From positions 50,734 through 114,733 of the forward strand of contig CALDWW010000014.1 in the NCBI GenBank assembly GCA_937924335.1: a stretch of 64,000 bases of DNA. Direction: 5' to 3'. Each line of letters starts with the position of its first letter. The stretch's first letter is position 1. Both the position numbers and the translations under genes were made by a program. This stretch comes from an uncultured Gammaproteobacteria bacterium (GTDB taxonomy: Bacteria; Pseudomonadota; Gammaproteobacteria; Steroidobacterales; XN24). A model generated the notes under the pieces. The model was not told where the DNA came from. It saw only the letters and a list, made by a program, of their open reading frames with translations, and searched no databases. Positions 28,327 through 38,859 of the stretch are shown piece after piece.

Positions 28327-28752
28327 TCAAAGCCGGCGCAATGCCTCCAGATAGGTGGCGTCATCGGGCGGTCCACCGTCGCGCTGTGCGCACCACAGGG
28401 TTTCGGCCAGAACTTCCATCATGAGATGCTCCGCCAGATGGACGTCACCACTCCGGCTGGCGAGAGTCTGATGGACGGACAAGATGCCGTTCGGCCGATT
28501 GGTGGCAACCTGTTCGCGTATCGCCAGATGCATGCCCATGTGCAGAAAAGGGTTGGTCTCGCCCTCTTCGGGAGACCAGTCGCGATCAATAGATTCTCCA
28601 CCGGCCTGCAGTAAGGGGTGATACTCGGGATGCAGGGACACGACATCGGCTATCTGAGCCTCGAGGGGCTGCAGTGGGGCTCTGTCGCAGTGCTTGCGCC
28701 AGGCATCGACGTACATCCGTCTCAGCGATTCTCTGTCCTGCGGAAGCATCAT
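28327..28752 (-). CDS. DUF1841 family protein
   Basis: A 141-residue soluble protein with the DUF1841 sequence throughout: RRMYVDAWRKH, PLEAQIADVVSLHPEYH, ETNPFLHMGMHLAIREQ and ATYLEALRRL. The function of the family is not known to me. The start at 28752 lies 2 bases after the nth stop; a second ATG follows at once at 28749. The gene is the distal member of the rnf-nth run, an arrangement that suggests cotranscription rather than a shared pathway. Confidence 0.85.
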   Translation of the reverse strand: MMLPQDRESLRRMYVDAWRKHCDRAPLQPLEAQIADVVSLHPEYHPLLQAGGESIDRDWSPEEGETNPFLHMGMHLAIREQVATNRPNGILSVHQTLASRSGDVHLAEHLMMEVLAETLWCAQRDGGPPDDATYLEALRRL

Positions 28753-28754
28753 GA

Positions 28755-29426
28755 TCAAAGATCCGGATCTGTCAGGGGAAGTGCAGCCGGCTCGGCCGTC
28801 GTCCTGCCAGGGTGCTCGCACAGATCGGCGATGATGCAGCGTTCGCACTCGGGGCGTCGGGCCTTGCACACATAGCGTCCATGAAGTATCAGCCAGTGAT
28901 GCGCATCATGCAGGAACTCGGCCGGTATGAGTCTTGTCAGTCCCTTCTCGACCGCCAGCGGAGTCTTGCCACGGGCGAGGCGCGTTCGGTTGGCGACGCG
29001 ATAGATATGTGTGTCGACCGCAAGAGTCGGCTGGCCAAACGCCGTGTTCAGAATCACGTTGGCGGTCTTTCGTCCGACCCCCGGGAGTGCTTCAAGAGCG
29101 GATCTGTCCGATGGCACTTCCCCCGCATGCCGTTCGACAATGATCCGGCAGGTCTGATGAACATTCTTCGCCTTGCTGTTGAACAGCCCGATCGTCTTGA
29201 TGTAGTCGGTCAGTCCATCTACGCCGAGGGCCAGGATCGTCTCCGGAGTGTTGGCCACGGGGAACAGGCGGGCGGTCGCCCTGTTAACGCCCTTGTCTGT
29301 CGCCTGAGCTGAAAGGATGACTGCGATCAGGAGTTCGAAGGGCGTTGAATAATCGAGCTCGGTGGTCGGATGCGGATTGGCTGCCCGCAGGCGACGAAAA
29401 ATCTCGGTGCGTTTCTCGCGGTTCAT
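28755..29426 (-). CDS. nth: Endonuclease III
   Basis: A 223-residue DNA glycosylase/AP lyase that removes oxidised pyrimidines. The helix-hairpin-helix LPGVGRKTANVIL carries the catalytic Lys. AVDTHIYRVANR supplies the catalytic Asp, and the C-terminal CKARRPECERCIIADLC binds a [4Fe-4S] cluster (C-x6-C-x2-C-x5-C). The length is typical; E. coli Nth has 211 residues. It lies 11 bases after rnfE, the widely conserved rnf-nth arrangement in gammaproteobacteria. Confidence 0.96.
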   Translation of the reverse strand: MNREKRTEIFRRLRAANPHPTTELDYSTPFELLIAVILSAQATDKGVNRATARLFPVANTPETILALGVDGLTDYIKTIGLFNSKAKNVHQTCRIIVERHAGEVPSDRSALEALPGVGRKTANVILNTAFGQPTLAVDTHIYRVANRTRLARGKTPLAVEKGLTRLIPAEFLHDAHHWLILHGRYVCKARRPECERCIIADLCEHPGRTTAEPAALPLTDPDL

Positions 29427-29437
29427 GCGGATCCTGC

Positions 29438-30115
29438 TCAGCTCGCCTGGTCGACTGTTGCCTGAGACGAGGCAGGCAGCGGCTTTCTCAGGGCCAGTCG
29501 CGTATCAATGTAGTTTTTCAGGGCGACGAGAAGACCGAGCCCGATGAATGCTCCGGGCGGAAGCAACGCCAGCAGGAATCCGCCCTCAGCGATCTCGATG
29601 GTCAGATCGGCATTGCCACCGAACATCATCTGGGCGCCTGACAGCAGCGTGCCCTGGCCGATAAGTTCACGGCAACTGCCGAGAACAACAAGGACCAGCG
29701 CAAATCCAGTACCCATCAGGATGCCATCGAGTAGAGCATGAAACGGCCGATTGCGGGACGCAAATGCTTCAGCGCGGCCGATGATGGCGCAGTTGGTCAC
29801 GATCAGCGGGATAAAGATTCCCAGCACTCTGTAGAGTTCATGGAACCAGGCGTTCATCGCCAACTCGACGGCCGTGACCAGAGACGCGATGATCATGACG
29901 AAGGCCGGGATACGAATCTCCGGACGCACCAGATGACGTGCCAGGGAAACCAGCAGGTTGGATCCGGCGAGGACCACCATCGTCGCGACGCCGAGCCCGA
30001 GCCCGTTTATCGTAGTTGTCGTGACGGCCAGCAGGGGACACAGTCCCAACAATTGCACGAGACCCGGATTGTTCCTCCACAGCCCATCGACCGCGAGATC
30101 CCTGACAGCGCTCAC
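29438..30115 (-). CDS. rnfE: Rnf/Rsx electron transport complex subunit E
   Basis: A 225-residue inner-membrane subunit with about six helices. Family marks include [17 protein letters not shown] and [18 protein letters not shown], each holding a conserved cysteine thought to help bind an intramembrane cluster shared with RnfA. GTG is the start, overlapping the rnfG stop (GTGA). The complex couples NADH oxidation to ferredoxin reduction using an ion gradient, or in the Rsx setting keeps SoxR reduced. Confidence 0.95.
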   Translation of the reverse strand: MSAVRDLAVDGLWRNNPGLVQLLGLCPLLAVTTTTINGLGLGVATMVVLAGSNLLVSLARHLVRPEIRIPAFVMIIASLVTAVELAMNAWFHELYRVLGIFIPLIVTNCAIIGRAEAFASRNRPFHALLDGILMGTGFALVLVVLGSCRELIGQGTLLSGAQMMFGGNADLTIEIAEGGFLLALLPPGAFIGLGLLVALKNYIDTRLALRKPLPASSQATVDQAS

Positions 30116-30771
30116 TGACCGGCCCCGCTATTCTCCGGGCGTGGATCAAACAAGGCCTGCCCGTTTTTTTCAAAGTACAGCAACGCGTTTCTTACTGCCT
30201 TCACGACGGCTCGGGGGGTGATCGTCGCGCCCGTGAACTGGTCGAAGTCACCACCGTCCCGCCGCACCGTCCACCGAGCGCGCGGAGGATCATCCAGCGA
30301 ACGGCCGTTGAATCCGAGGATCCAGTCGGAACGAGCTGCCTCGATACCGTCTCCCAGGCCCGGTGTCTCTCGATGGGATGTGACCCTGACTCCCGTGAGT
30401 CGGCCGTCCACGGCGATGCCGACAAGGAGCCTTATGGTTCCGCTGTACCCGTCGGGGGCGATCGGAGTCAGAATCACAGCCGCTGGCTGAGCGCCCGAGA
30501 ACGCTCGGAATACGGTGACTGGTTCCGGCGTTCCCAATAATTCCTCGTCGCTCACATGGACAGTATCGCTGAACATATCGTTGTCGTGGGCTTCTGCCGG
30601 CACCACCTCGTTCAGTGCTCGCAGGAGATAGGCGCGCTCGTTGGCGGCAATGCGCTCCCTGGTCGAGAGTTCGGTAAAGGCCACGAGACCCACGCCCGCG
30701 ACGGCGAATGCGGCCAGAATGCCAGCCGCGACGGCCATGCGGCCGCCAGGCTTTTCGACACTAGCGTTCAT
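30112..30771 (-). CDS. rnfG: Rnf/Rsx electron transport complex subunit G
   Basis: A 219-residue subunit with one N-terminal membrane helix (about residues 11-32) and a periplasmic FMN domain. FMN is attached covalently to a threonine in [12 protein letters not shown] (consensus SGAT). [14 protein letters not shown] matches the family. The start overlaps the end of rnfD by 11 bases, and the stop overlaps rnfE, so translation is coupled. Confidence 0.94.
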   Translation of the reverse strand: MNASVEKPGGRMAVAAGILAAFAVAGVGLVAFTELSTRERIAANERAYLLRALNEVVPAEAHDNDMFSDTVHVSDEELLGTPEPVTVFRAFSGAQPAAVILTPIAPDGYSGTIRLLVGIAVDGRLTGVRVTSHRETPGLGDGIEAARSDWILGFNGRSLDDPPRARWTVRRDGGDFDQFTGATITPRAVVKAVRNALLYFEKNGQALFDPRPENSGAGQ

Positions 30772-31798
30772 GACCGTAGGCCCTCGGCACGGTGAAGTGG
30801 TCGATCGCCGGTACCGCCATGTTCATCAGAAGCACCGCGAAGGCGACGCCGTCCGGGTAGCCGCCCCAGGCGCGGATGATGTAGGTCAGCAGTCCGATAC
30901 CGAATCCGTAGATAAGCCGGCCACGATCACTCGTGGCCGCGCTCACCGGATCGGTAGCGATGAAGAATGCCCCGAGCATCGTGGCGCCACTGAAGACATG
31001 GAAAGCCGGGGAGGCATTGTGGCCCGGGTCGGCGACATAAAAGACGGTCGCCGGAATAATGACGCCGAGCAGGACAGCGACCGGGATATGCCACCGGATG
31101 ACGCGCCGGTACAGCAACCAGATGCCGCCGACGGCAATGAAGTTGTTGATCCACTCCCAACCTCTGGCGCCAAAGTCGCCGTAGAGCAGGCTCGACCTGA
31201 CCTCGTCCACGGTCCGCATCAGGCCGAGTTGGGTCTTGACGTCGTCCAGCGGCGTCGCCCCTCCGACCACGTCCCAGGATAGCGGCGCCGCCAGCTGACC
31301 GCTCAGCACATATCCGAGAGTTGCTCCCAGGCCCGGACGATCGCCCGCCAGATCCATGCCGGCGGGCGGTAACCACTGCGTCATTTCCACAGGGAACGAG
31401 ATCAACAAAACGACGTAGCCCGCCATGGCCGGGTTGAACGGGTTGTAGCCGAGCCCGCCGTAAAGCTGCTTTGCGAAGATGATGGCAAACGCCGCACCGG
31501 TGGCCGTGACCCACCAGGGCGTCAGCGGTGGCAGCGCGAATGCCAGCAGAACGGCAGTGACTACGGCAGTAAGGTCCGCGAGCTGGGGCAGGGCGGGTCG
31601 CCCTCGGGCGGCAAGCATCGCAGCCTCCGCCAGGATGGCAATCGTCACACACACGGCCATGTTCATCAGGATTCCCGGACCGAAGAACCACACGTAGGCG
31701 ATAGTGGCCGGTACCAGCGCGACGAGTACCTCGCTCATGACCCGGGTGACGCTGACCGCTGGTCTCAGGTGTGGCGGCCTGGTTGGCGTGAACCGCAT
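30761..31798 (-). CDS. rnfD: Rnf/Rsx electron transport complex subunit D
   Basis: A 345-residue multi-helix inner-membrane subunit. The covalent FMN site is FSGATMLGAFFIATDPVSA, and NPAMAGYVVLLISFP is a family segment. The ATG at 31798 overlaps the rnfC stop by one base (TGATG); a GTG one codon upstream is possible. Together with RnfA and RnfE it forms the membrane core of the complex. Confidence 0.95.
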   Translation of the reverse strand: MRFTPTRPPHLRPAVSVTRVMSEVLVALVPATIAYVWFFGPGILMNMAVCVTIAILAEAAMLAARGRPALPQLADLTAVVTAVLLAFALPPLTPWWVTATGAAFAIIFAKQLYGGLGYNPFNPAMAGYVVLLISFPVEMTQWLPPAGMDLAGDRPGLGATLGYVLSGQLAAPLSWDVVGGATPLDDVKTQLGLMRTVDEVRSSLLYGDFGARGWEWINNFIAVGGIWLLYRRVIRWHIPVAVLLGVIIPATVFYVADPGHNASPAFHVFSGATMLGAFFIATDPVSAATSDRGRLIYGFGIGLLTYIIRAWGGYPDGVAFAVLLMNMAVPAIDHFTVPRAYGHER

Positions 31799-33351
31799 CA
31801 CTGATCACCGGTCTCTTTGGACGGCGAGTCCTTCTTTTCGACGACTCGTTTCATAACCTCATCGATAAGCGCCTGCTTGGTGGCAGGATCGGCGGCCCCG
31901 GTCTGTAACATCTTGGTCTTTTCTGCCAGGCGCCGGGCTCTCTCGGATCTCTCACTCTCGATTCGGGCGTTTCGCGCCTCGAATCGGTGCCGGGCGGCGT
32001 CTGATCGCTGGCGCTCTCGTCTTTGCGACCATATCTCTGCCTTCGCATATCGAAAGTATTGAGTGAGGGGGATGTGGCTCGGGCAGGCGAGATCACAACA
32101 TCCGCACTCGATGCAATCGTAGAGATTGAGATTCTCGACTTGCTCGTAATCTTCACCGCGGGTATGCCAGTAGAGCTGTTGCGGCAGCAACTGTGCGGGG
32201 CAGACCGTTGCACAGTCTCCGCAGCGTATACAGGGCAGCGCGGGCGACCGCGGACGGATGTCCTCTTCAGAGGCGACCAGCAGGCAGTTGGTCGCCTTGA
32301 TGACGGGGAGCTGATCTCCTTGCAGCGGGAAGCCCATCATCCCGCCCCCCATGATCAGATGGCGAGCCACATCGGTATATCCGCCACAGGCCTCGATCAC
32401 GTGAGCGATAGGTGTGCCGAGCCTGACCTCTACGTTCCGCGGTTGCACTACCCCGGCGCCCGTCACCGTCACGATCCTCGAGATCAACGGTTCACCGCGC
32501 AACACTGCTCGGGCAACCGCGACGGCGGTACCGACGTTCTGGCAGAGATAGCCGATGTCCGCAGGGATTCCACCAGCGGGGACTTCATTTCCCGTCAGTA
32601 CCTGAATGAGCTGTCGCTCTCCGCCTTCCGGATACAAGGCCGGGACCCGAACCACCTCGATCCGCTTGTCCCCGACCACCGACAAGGCCTCGAGCAATGA
32701 CTCATGTGATTCCGGCTTGTCCTCCTCGATGGCAATGCAGCAGTGCTTTATCTCCAGGGCGTGCAGCATGATCTGTGCGCCCGCGACGATCTCTTCCGCC
32801 TTGTGGCGCATGAGTACGTCGTCACAGCTGATAAACGGCTCGCACTCGGCACCATTGAGGATAAGGCTCTTAAGGCCTGCGCCTGTATTCAGCTTCACCG
32901 ATGTCGGGAAAGCCGCCCCGCCAAGGCCGACGATTCCGCATTCTCTGACCCGGGCCCTTAGTGCCGGAGCATTCAGGGTGCGGTAGTTGACGAGCGGATC
33001 ATAGCCCCCATAGGCATCGTCCCGGCCATCAGTCCTGATGACGATGCAATCCGCGGACAAACCGCTGGGATGTGGCACCGGGTGCAGTCCTACCTCGACT
33101 ACCGTTCCGGAACTTGCGGCATGGACCGGGCTGCCGATATAGCCGGTAGCTCTGGCAATCGGCTGCCCCTTCTTGACGTAGTCGCCCGGGGTGACGATTG
33201 CCTCAGACGGCGAGCCGATGTGTTGTGACAGGGGGTGTGTCAACACGCCCGGTAGCCGGACAGTCGACAAGGGTTCTGATGTGGAAATCGACTTGTGGGC
33301 AGGCAGTCCCAGACCGCCGTGGAAACGCCACAGCCGAGACTGCTCGGCCAT
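31798..33351 (-). CDS. rnfC: Rnf/Rsx electron transport complex subunit C
   Basis: A 517-residue cytoplasmic subunit that takes electrons from NADH. The N-terminus has the RnfC barrel-like region (GVLTHPLSQHIG). An NADH/FMN-binding Rossmann part follows (ARVRECGIVGLGGAAFPTSVK, split at GLGG). Two [4Fe-4S] motifs come next: CIRCGDCATVCP and CIECGCCDLACP. The C-terminal tail (about 460-517) is short, charged and helical, unlike the long Ala/Lys-rich repeat tail of E. coli RsxC (about 740 residues). It lies 3 bases after rnfB. Confidence 0.95.
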   Translation of the reverse strand: MAEQSRLWRFHGGLGLPAHKSISTSEPLSTVRLPGVLTHPLSQHIGSPSEAIVTPGDYVKKGQPIARATGYIGSPVHAASSGTVVEVGLHPVPHPSGLSADCIVIRTDGRDDAYGGYDPLVNYRTLNAPALRARVRECGIVGLGGAAFPTSVKLNTGAGLKSLILNGAECEPFISCDDVLMRHKAEEIVAGAQIMLHALEIKHCCIAIEEDKPESHESLLEALSVVGDKRIEVVRVPALYPEGGERQLIQVLTGNEVPAGGIPADIGYLCQNVGTAVAVARAVLRGEPLISRIVTVTGAGVVQPRNVEVRLGTPIAHVIEACGGYTDVARHLIMGGGMMGFPLQGDQLPVIKATNCLLVASEEDIRPRSPALPCIRCGDCATVCPAQLLPQQLYWHTRGEDYEQVENLNLYDCIECGCCDLACPSHIPLTQYFRYAKAEIWSQRRERQRSDAARHRFEARNARIESERSERARRLAEKTKMLQTGAADPATKQALIDEVMKRVVEKKDSPSKETGDQ

Positions 33352-33354
33352 CGT

Positions 33355-33927
33355 CTATCCTGCCTGCCGCGACGGGTTGTCGGACGGGCCTGCGCCGGCC
33401 GCCGGCCGGGGCCAGCGCCACGTCAGCAGTGTCGCCGGTTCCTCGATCATGTCGATACAGTCAACCGGGCATGGTGGCAGGCAGAGTTCGCAACCCGTGC
33501 ATTCTTCTGTGATCACCGTGTGCATCAGTTTCCCCGCACCCAGGATGGCGTCGACAGGACACGCCTGGATGCACAGCGTGCATCCGATACACACGTCTTC
33601 GTCGATGACTGCGATGGCGCGCGGTTTTTCCACGCCGCGTTCCGGGTCCAGCGGCTTGGGTTCGCGATCCAGCAGGTCGGCAAGCGCCTTGATCGTCGCA
33701 TCCCCGCCGGGCGGGCATCGGTTGATGTCGGCGCCTTCGGCCAGGATCGCCTCCGCGTAAGGCCGGCAGCCGGGGAAGCCACACTGCGCGCACTGCGTTT
33801 GCGGCAGAAGGGCGTCAATGCGTTCTACGACGGGATCTCCCTCCGTCCGAAAACGGACTGCGGCGAAACCGAGCAGAAGGCCGAATCCGGCGGACAGCGT
33901 GGCGATGGCGACTATCGCGGCAACCAT
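33355..33927 (-). CDS. rnfB: Rnf/Rsx electron transport complex subunit B
   Basis: A 190-residue ferredoxin-like subunit. An N-terminal membrane anchor (about residues 1-25) is followed by a CxxCxxxxC cluster motif (CAQCGFPGC, with a later CPPGGD) and two [4Fe-4S] ferredoxin motifs ([12 protein letters not shown] and [12 protein letters not shown]). It passes electrons between the membrane core and ferredoxin. The Pro/Ala-rich C-terminus is variable. It starts 5 bases after the rnfA stop. Confidence 0.95.
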   Translation of the reverse strand: MVAAIVAIATLSAGFGLLLGFAAVRFRTEGDPVVERIDALLPQTQCAQCGFPGCRPYAEAILAEGADINRCPPGGDATIKALADLLDREPKPLDPERGVEKPRAIAVIDEDVCIGCTLCIQACPVDAILGAGKLMHTVITEECTGCELCLPPCPVDCIDMIEEPATLLTWRWPRPAAGAGPSDNPSRQAG

Positions 33928-33932
33928 GGCGG

Positions 33933-34514
33933 TCAGCCCTTCACCAGGCCCGCGAAGCCCATGAAGCCCAGGGCCATCAGCCCGGCGGTAATGAGCGCAA
34001 TCGACGCTCCGCGAAACGGCGCCGGGACGTCAGCCGCGGCGAGCCTCTCGCGTATCCCCGCAAACAAAACCATCACCAGCGAGAAGCCCAACGCGGCTCC
34101 CAGTCCGTAAACGAGCGACTCCAGGAAGCTGTGGGACTCCTGGATGTTCAGGAGTGCGACTCCGAGCACAGCGCAGTTGGTGGTGATAAGAGGCAGGTAG
34201 ATGCCGAGGACCTGGTGCAGAAGGGGGCTGGTTTTCTCGACAACCATCTCGGTGAATTGCACGACGGCCGCGATCACCAGGATGAACGCGATTGTGCGCA
34301 GGTATTCGAGGTCCAAGGGCTGCAGCAGGTATGCATTCACCAGGTAGCTGCAAACGGCAGCAAGGGTGAGCACGAATGTCGTTGCCAGCGCCATCCCGGT
34401 CGCCGTTTCCAGTTTCCGGGACACGCCCATGAAGGGGCAAAGCCCGAGGAACTTGACCAGGACAAAATTATTGACCAGTACGGTCGCGACGAGGATTGAC
34501 GCTAGCTCGGTCAT
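33933..34514 (-). CDS. rnfA: Rnf/Rsx electron transport complex subunit A
   Basis: A 193-residue inner-membrane subunit with six helices, homologous to RnfE in inverted topology. [18 protein letters not shown] and [13 protein letters not shown] contain the conserved cysteines. It is the first gene of rnfABCDGE, 69 bases downstream of metG on the same strand, so an rnf promoter may lie in that gap or within metG. Confidence 0.95.
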   Translation of the reverse strand: MTELASILVATVLVNNFVLVKFLGLCPFMGVSRKLETATGMALATTFVLTLAAVCSYLVNAYLLQPLDLEYLRTIAFILVIAAVVQFTEMVVEKTSPLLHQVLGIYLPLITTNCAVLGVALLNIQESHSFLESLVYGLGAALGFSLVMVLFAGIRERLAAADVPAPFRGASIALITAGLMALGFMGFAGLVKG

Positions 34515-34583
34515 GCGCAGTCGTCTGGGGATCGGCCGATCCGTGGCCTGGTTTGGCCGCTAGCTAACAACATCATGTCTTGC

Positions 34584-36614
34584 TCAGGTCACCTGCATGC
34601 CGGGCTTGGCGCCAGTGTCCGGCGACAACAGGAAGATCTCTTCCCCGCCGGGCCCGGCAGCAAGCACCATTCCCTGTGACGTTCCGAATCGCATCTTCCT
34701 AGCCTCGAGATTGGCAACGACAACGACGAGCCGGTCGGTCAGGGCGTCGGGATGATATGCGGATCGGATGCCGGCCAGGACCTGCCGCCGACTGTCGCCA
34801 AGGTCCAGTTCCAGCCTCAGCAGCTTGTCGGCCCCTTCAACCAGTTCGGCCGAGATGATCTGCGCGACCCTAAGGTCAATGCGTTTGAAGTCATCAATCG
34901 TAATTTCCTTGGCAGTCTCTCCGCCGAGCGGGTCCGTCGCGGAGGCGCCTGTCGGCGACGCGCCGAGACTCTCTCTTGATGCCTCGACCATGGCGGCCAC
35001 CGCCTTTGGATCAATTCGCTTCATCAACGGCTCGAACTTGCGGATCCTGGTCCCCAGCAGTGGGCGACCAATGTCTTGCCACACAAGTTCCTCTTCGCCC
35101 AGAAACTGCTCGGCGGCCGCCGCCATGCCTGGCAGTACCGGCTTGAGCATGATCATCAGACTGCGGAAGGCATTGATACCCTGTGTGCATACTCCCTGCA
35201 CAAGGTCCTTCTGGTCATCTTGTTTGGCCATGACCCAGGGCTTGTGCCGATCGATGAACTGATTGGCCAGGTCTGCCATGGCCATGATCTCCCGCATCGC
35301 CCTGCTGTATCTCCTCGACTCATATGCTGCCGCGACGGCCGTTGCGCCGTTCTCGAAGCTGGCGTGAAGTTCCGGGTCGGGCAACGCCTCCGCCAGACGG
35401 CCGTCGGACAGCCGTGCGATGAATCCGGCGCAGCGGCTGGCGATGTTGACTAGTTTTCCAACAAGGTCGGAGTTCACCTTCTGAATGAAGTCGTCGAGGT
35501 TCAGGTCCATGTCTTCGACGCCTGATCCGAGCTTCGCCGCGTAGTAGTATCGCAGGCACTCCGGATTCAGATGATCCAGATAGGTCGCGGCGGTGATGAA
35601 TGTGCCTCTCGACTTGGACATCTTCTCGCCGTTCACGGTAAGGAAGCCGTGCGCGAAGACTCCTGTTGGCACCCTGAATCCGGCGGCCCGAAGTACGGCG
35701 GGCCAGAACAGTGAGTGAAAGTAGACGATGTCCTTGCCGATGAAGTGATAGACCTCGGCGTCACTGTCCGGGTCCCAGTACTCTTCGAAATTCAGGTCTT
35801 GCCTGCGCCGACTCAGATCCAGAAGACTGGCCATGTAGCCCACCGGCGCATCCAGCCAGACATAAAAGTACTTGCCCGGCATGTCCGGGATCTCGAATCC
35901 AAAGTAGGGCGCATCCCTGCTGATGTCCCAGTCCTGCAGGCCGACATCGAACCACTCGGCCAGTTTCTTGCGGACACTCTCCTGCAGGGCGCCGCTGGAG
36001 ACCCACTGCCGCAGGTCCTCCTCGAAGTCCCCAAGCCTGAAGAACAGGTGGTCCGATTCGCGTTCGACTGGCCGGGTGCCGGACAGGATGGACGTCGGTT
36101 CGATCAATTCCGACGGCGAGTAGGTTGCGCCGCAGGACTCACAGCTGTCGCCGTACTGATCGGCAGCTCCACAGCGAGGGCAAGTCCCGCGCACGAAGCG
36201 GTCAGGAAGGAACATGGCCTCCTTCTCATCGAAAGCCTGGCGGATCGTCCGCGTGTCGAGATGCCCGGCGGACTTCAGGGACGCATAGATCTTTTCGACC
36301 AGATCGCGGTTTTCCTGCGAGTGTGTCGTATGAAAATTGTCGAAGCAGATGTGGAACGCGGCGAAGTGCTCCTGGTACTTGTCGTGGTAGTAGCTGATCA
36401 GCTCCTCCGGATCGATGTCGTCGTTTCTCGCCCGGATCATGATCGGAGTCCCGTGGGCGTCACTGGCGCATACGAACACGCAGTCATTGCCGATGAGCCG
36501 CTGGAAGCGGACCCAGATGTCGGTCTGGATGTACTCGACCAGGTGGCCCATATGGGCCAGGCCGTTCGCATAGGGCAGGGCGGCCGTTACAAGGATCTTG
36601 CGGGCTTGTTCCAT
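34584..36614 (-). CDS. metG: Methionyl-tRNA synthetase
   Basis: A 676-residue class I synthetase. The HIGH-like motif is AHMGHLVEY near the N-terminus. The zinc knuckle is [17 protein letters not shown], and KMSKSRGTF is the second catalytic motif. A C-terminal EMAPII/OB tRNA-binding domain occupies about residues 575-676 ([32 protein letters not shown]). Length and layout match E. coli MetG. It lies between the second PilT gene (69 bases upstream) and rnfA (69 bases downstream). Confidence 0.97.
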   Translation of the reverse strand: MEQARKILVTAALPYANGLAHMGHLVEYIQTDIWVRFQRLIGNDCVFVCASDAHGTPIMIRARNDDIDPEELISYYHDKYQEHFAAFHICFDNFHTTHSQENRDLVEKIYASLKSAGHLDTRTIRQAFDEKEAMFLPDRFVRGTCPRCGAADQYGDSCESCGATYSPSELIEPTSILSGTRPVERESDHLFFRLGDFEEDLRQWVSSGALQESVRKKLAEWFDVGLQDWDISRDAPYFGFEIPDMPGKYFYVWLDAPVGYMASLLDLSRRRQDLNFEEYWDPDSDAEVYHFIGKDIVYFHSLFWPAVLRAAGFRVPTGVFAHGFLTVNGEKMSKSRGTFITAATYLDHLNPECLRYYYAAKLGSGVEDMDLNLDDFIQKVNSDLVGKLVNIASRCAGFIARLSDGRLAEALPDPELHASFENGATAVAAAYESRRYSRAMREIMAMADLANQFIDRHKPWVMAKQDDQKDLVQGVCTQGINAFRSLMIMLKPVLPGMAAAAEQFLGEEELVWQDIGRPLLGTRIRKFEPLMKRIDPKAVAAMVEASRESLGASPTGASATDPLGGETAKEITIDDFKRIDLRVAQIISAELVEGADKLLRLELDLGDSRRQVLAGIRSAYHPDALTDRLVVVVANLEARKMRFGTSQGMVLAAGPGGEEIFLLSPDTGAKPGMQVT

Positions 36615-36683
36615 AACATGTCGAGTAAGAGTCGGGCGGACCGCGAATTATCGCACAATGGAGGGCTTGCAGAGCCAGCGCCC

Positions 36684-37751
36684 TCAGCGGTTGGGCTGGT
36701 CGGCGTAGATCCTGAAGCGTTCCTTGGATATGGCCATGTCGTAGGCCTCCCGGCCGGAGACGAAGCGCCGATCGAGCAGGTCCTGGAGCGCATTGTCCAT
36801 GGTCAGCATCCCTGACTTTGCGCCCGCCTGCATTGCACTCTCAATCTGATCAAGTTTGCCCTGCCGCAGCAGGTTACTGACAGCGGACGTGTTGACCATG
36901 ACCTCGAAGGCCGGAACTCGCCCACCGCCACCTTTCTTGCGGCAGAGTTGCTGAGAGATGACGCCACGCAGTGATGTCGACAGCATCGTCCGTACGTGGG
37001 ACTGCTTCTCTGTCGGGAACGCGTTGACTATGCGATCGACGGTCTGGATCGCTCCGTTCGTGTGCAGAGTGGCCATTACTAGGATGCCCATCTCGGCAGC
37101 GGTGATGGCAGTGCTCATGGTCTCCAGGTCACGCAGCTCACCCACCAGGATGACATCGGGATCCTCACGCAATGCTGAATGCAGCGCCTCGGAGAAGCTC
37201 GGGCTATGCACGCCGATCTCCCGCTGGCTGATGAGACAACTCTTGCGGTCGTGCACGAATTCGATGGGATCCTCGATGGTCAGTATGTGGCCCTTGATCC
37301 GGCGATTGATGTCGTCAATCATCGCCGCCAGGGTGGTCGACTTACCGGAGCCGGTCTTGCCGGTAACGAGTATCAGGCCGGAGGACTCCTTGCACAGTTT
37401 GCCAATGACGGCCGGAAGCTGCAGGTCGTCCAGGCTTTGAGGGCGATCCGGGATGCTTCTCATGATCGCACCCATCCCGCCGAGGTGTCTGAACGCATTT
37501 ACCCGGAAACGTGCCACACCCTCTATCGCATGGGCGAAATCTGCCTGGCTATCCGTGGCGAGTACTTCGGTGGCCTTGGGCGGGATGATGCTGCTGAGCT
37601 CGTCGCGGAATTCCGCCGGAGCAAGGATGTCTTCCCGCATGGTGATGAGGTCGCCATGCAGTCGCATGCGCGGTGGGTCCCCCGCGATCAGGTGCAGGTC
37701 CGAACCATTGCGTTCGATCAATTCCTGCAGGAGTTCCCGGATGAGACTCAC
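36684..37751 (-). CDS. PilT/PilU-type pilus retraction ATPase (second copy)
   Basis: A 355-residue secretion ATPase of the PilT group, which disassembles type IV pili. Walker A is GKTGSGKST, the Asp box is LTIEDPIEF, Walker B is ILVGELRDLETM and the His box is MATLHTNGA. The C-terminal AVSNLLRQGK resembles the AIRNLIRE motif of PilT. The start is GTG, with GGGAGG 8 bases upstream. It lies 16 bases after the first PilT gene. No pilin, PilB or PilC gene is in the window, so it must act on pili encoded elsewhere. Confidence 0.9.
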   Translation of the reverse strand: MSLIRELLQELIERNGSDLHLIAGDPPRMRLHGDLITMREDILAPAEFRDELSSIIPPKATEVLATDSQADFAHAIEGVARFRVNAFRHLGGMGAIMRSIPDRPQSLDDLQLPAVIGKLCKESSGLILVTGKTGSGKSTTLAAMIDDINRRIKGHILTIEDPIEFVHDRKSCLISQREIGVHSPSFSEALHSALREDPDVILVGELRDLETMSTAITAAEMGILVMATLHTNGAIQTVDRIVNAFPTEKQSHVRTMLSTSLRGVISQQLCRKKGGGGRVPAFEVMVNTSAVSNLLRQGKLDQIESAMQAGAKSGMLTMDNALQDLLDRRFVSGREAYDMAISKERFRIYADQPNR

Positions 37752-37767
37752 GCGTAGTCCTCCCGTC

Positions 37768-38859
37768 TCATTCGTCTATCTCCAGCTTGGGCAGCAGGCT
37801 CGTATCGGTCACGTGCGTCACAAACTTCTTCTTTTCGTTCGCAAATCGGTAGGCGTCGTCCGGATCGATCTCCCTGGCATTAATGGCGTCCAGTAGCGCC
37901 TGATCCATATTCTGCATGCCCGCCTCCTTGCCGGTCTGCAGCTGCGAGGGGATCAGATGCACCTGATCAGACATGATGAGTTTGGAGATCGCCTTCGTGC
38001 GGGTCATGATCTCGAAGACGGCCCGACGCGCCCTGCCGTCGGCCGTCCGGACCAGGACCTGCGTGATCACACCGTTCAGGCTCTGGGCGAGGAAACTCTT
38101 TGCCTGGCCGCGTTCCAGTGCCGGCAACGCATCGATGATCCGGTCCAGGGTCTTTACGGCACTGGTGGTGTGGAGTGTGCCAAGGACCAAATGGCCTGTC
38201 TCCGCGGCCGTCATCGCCATTCGGATTGTCTCCGTGTCCCGCATCTCACCCACCAGTACGACATCCGGATCCTGGCGCATCGCTGCCCGGACCGCGTCGG
38301 CGAAACTGGTGAAATGGGTGTTGTACTCGCGCTGCACAATCTGCGACTTCTTGCTCTCGTGGACGAATTCGATCGGGTCCTCAAGGCTGATGATATTCTG
38401 CTGCCGCTGTCGATTGATGTGGTCCAGCATGGCGGCAAGAGTGGTCGATTTGCCGGTGCCGGTTGCGCCGGTGACCAGGACCATGCCCTGGTTGTAGTCA
38501 CACATTTCCCGGACTATGTCGGGCAATCCCAGGCTCTCGAGCGTGGGAACCTCCTCGGGTATGTAGCGGAACACGGCGCCTACGCCGGTATCCTTGCGGA
38601 AAAGGTTCACCCTGAATCTGCCACCATCTTCAGCCACATAGGCAAAATCAAGATCGTGTCCCTCCGAGAATCGTTCCTTCTGGGTTTCGGTGAGGATCTC
38701 AAGTACATACCCCTCGAGTTCGGTGCCCGAAAGATCGCGGAACTTGATCGGCATGAGATCGCCGCGGAGACGCAGCATGGGTGGCAGGCCCACGGCCAGA
38801 TGGATGTCAGAGCATCCCTGAGCGAGTCCCAGCTTCAGAAAGGCGTCTATCCGCGCCAT
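37768..38859 (-). CDS. PilT-type pilus retraction ATPase (first copy)
   Basis: A 363-residue PilT-family hexameric ATPase. Walker A is GATGTGKST, the Asp box is ISLEDPIEF, Walker B is VLVGEMRDTETI and the His box is LGTLHTTSA. The C-terminus (TKAISKLIMSDQV...GMQNMDQAL) follows the PilT/PilU pattern. The start codon abuts the kinase stop with no gap, and the second PilT follows by 16 bases. The two ATPases share only part of their sequence by eye, so they are old paralogues, not a recent tandem duplication. They may act as a PilT-PilU pair. Confidence 0.9.
   Translation of the reverse strand: MARIDAFLKLGLAQGCSDIHLAVGLPPMLRLRGDLMPIKFRDLSGTELEGYVLEILTETQKERFSEGHDLDFAYVAEDGGRFRVNLFRKDTGVGAVFRYIPEEVPTLESLGLPDIVREMCDYNQGMVLVTGATGTGKSTTLAAMLDHINRQRQQNIISLEDPIEFVHESKKSQIVQREYNTHFTSFADAVRAAMRQDPDVVLVGEMRDTETIRMAMTAAETGHLVLGTLHTTSAVKTLDRIIDALPALERGQAKSFLAQSLNGVITQVLVRTADGRARRAVFEIMTRTKAISKLIMSDQVHLIPSQLQTGKEAGMQNMDQALLDAINAREIDPDDAYRFANEKKKFVTHVTDTSLLPKLEIDE

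Noticed and set aside
35715..36815. A 366-codon plus-strand frame opposite metG
   Set aside because: metG is complete with HIGH- and KMSKS-type motifs; the opposite frame has no ribosome-binding site or motif.
36684..38859. Recent tandem duplication of pilT
   Set aside because: The two proteins share motifs but differ widely between them, so they are old paralogues.
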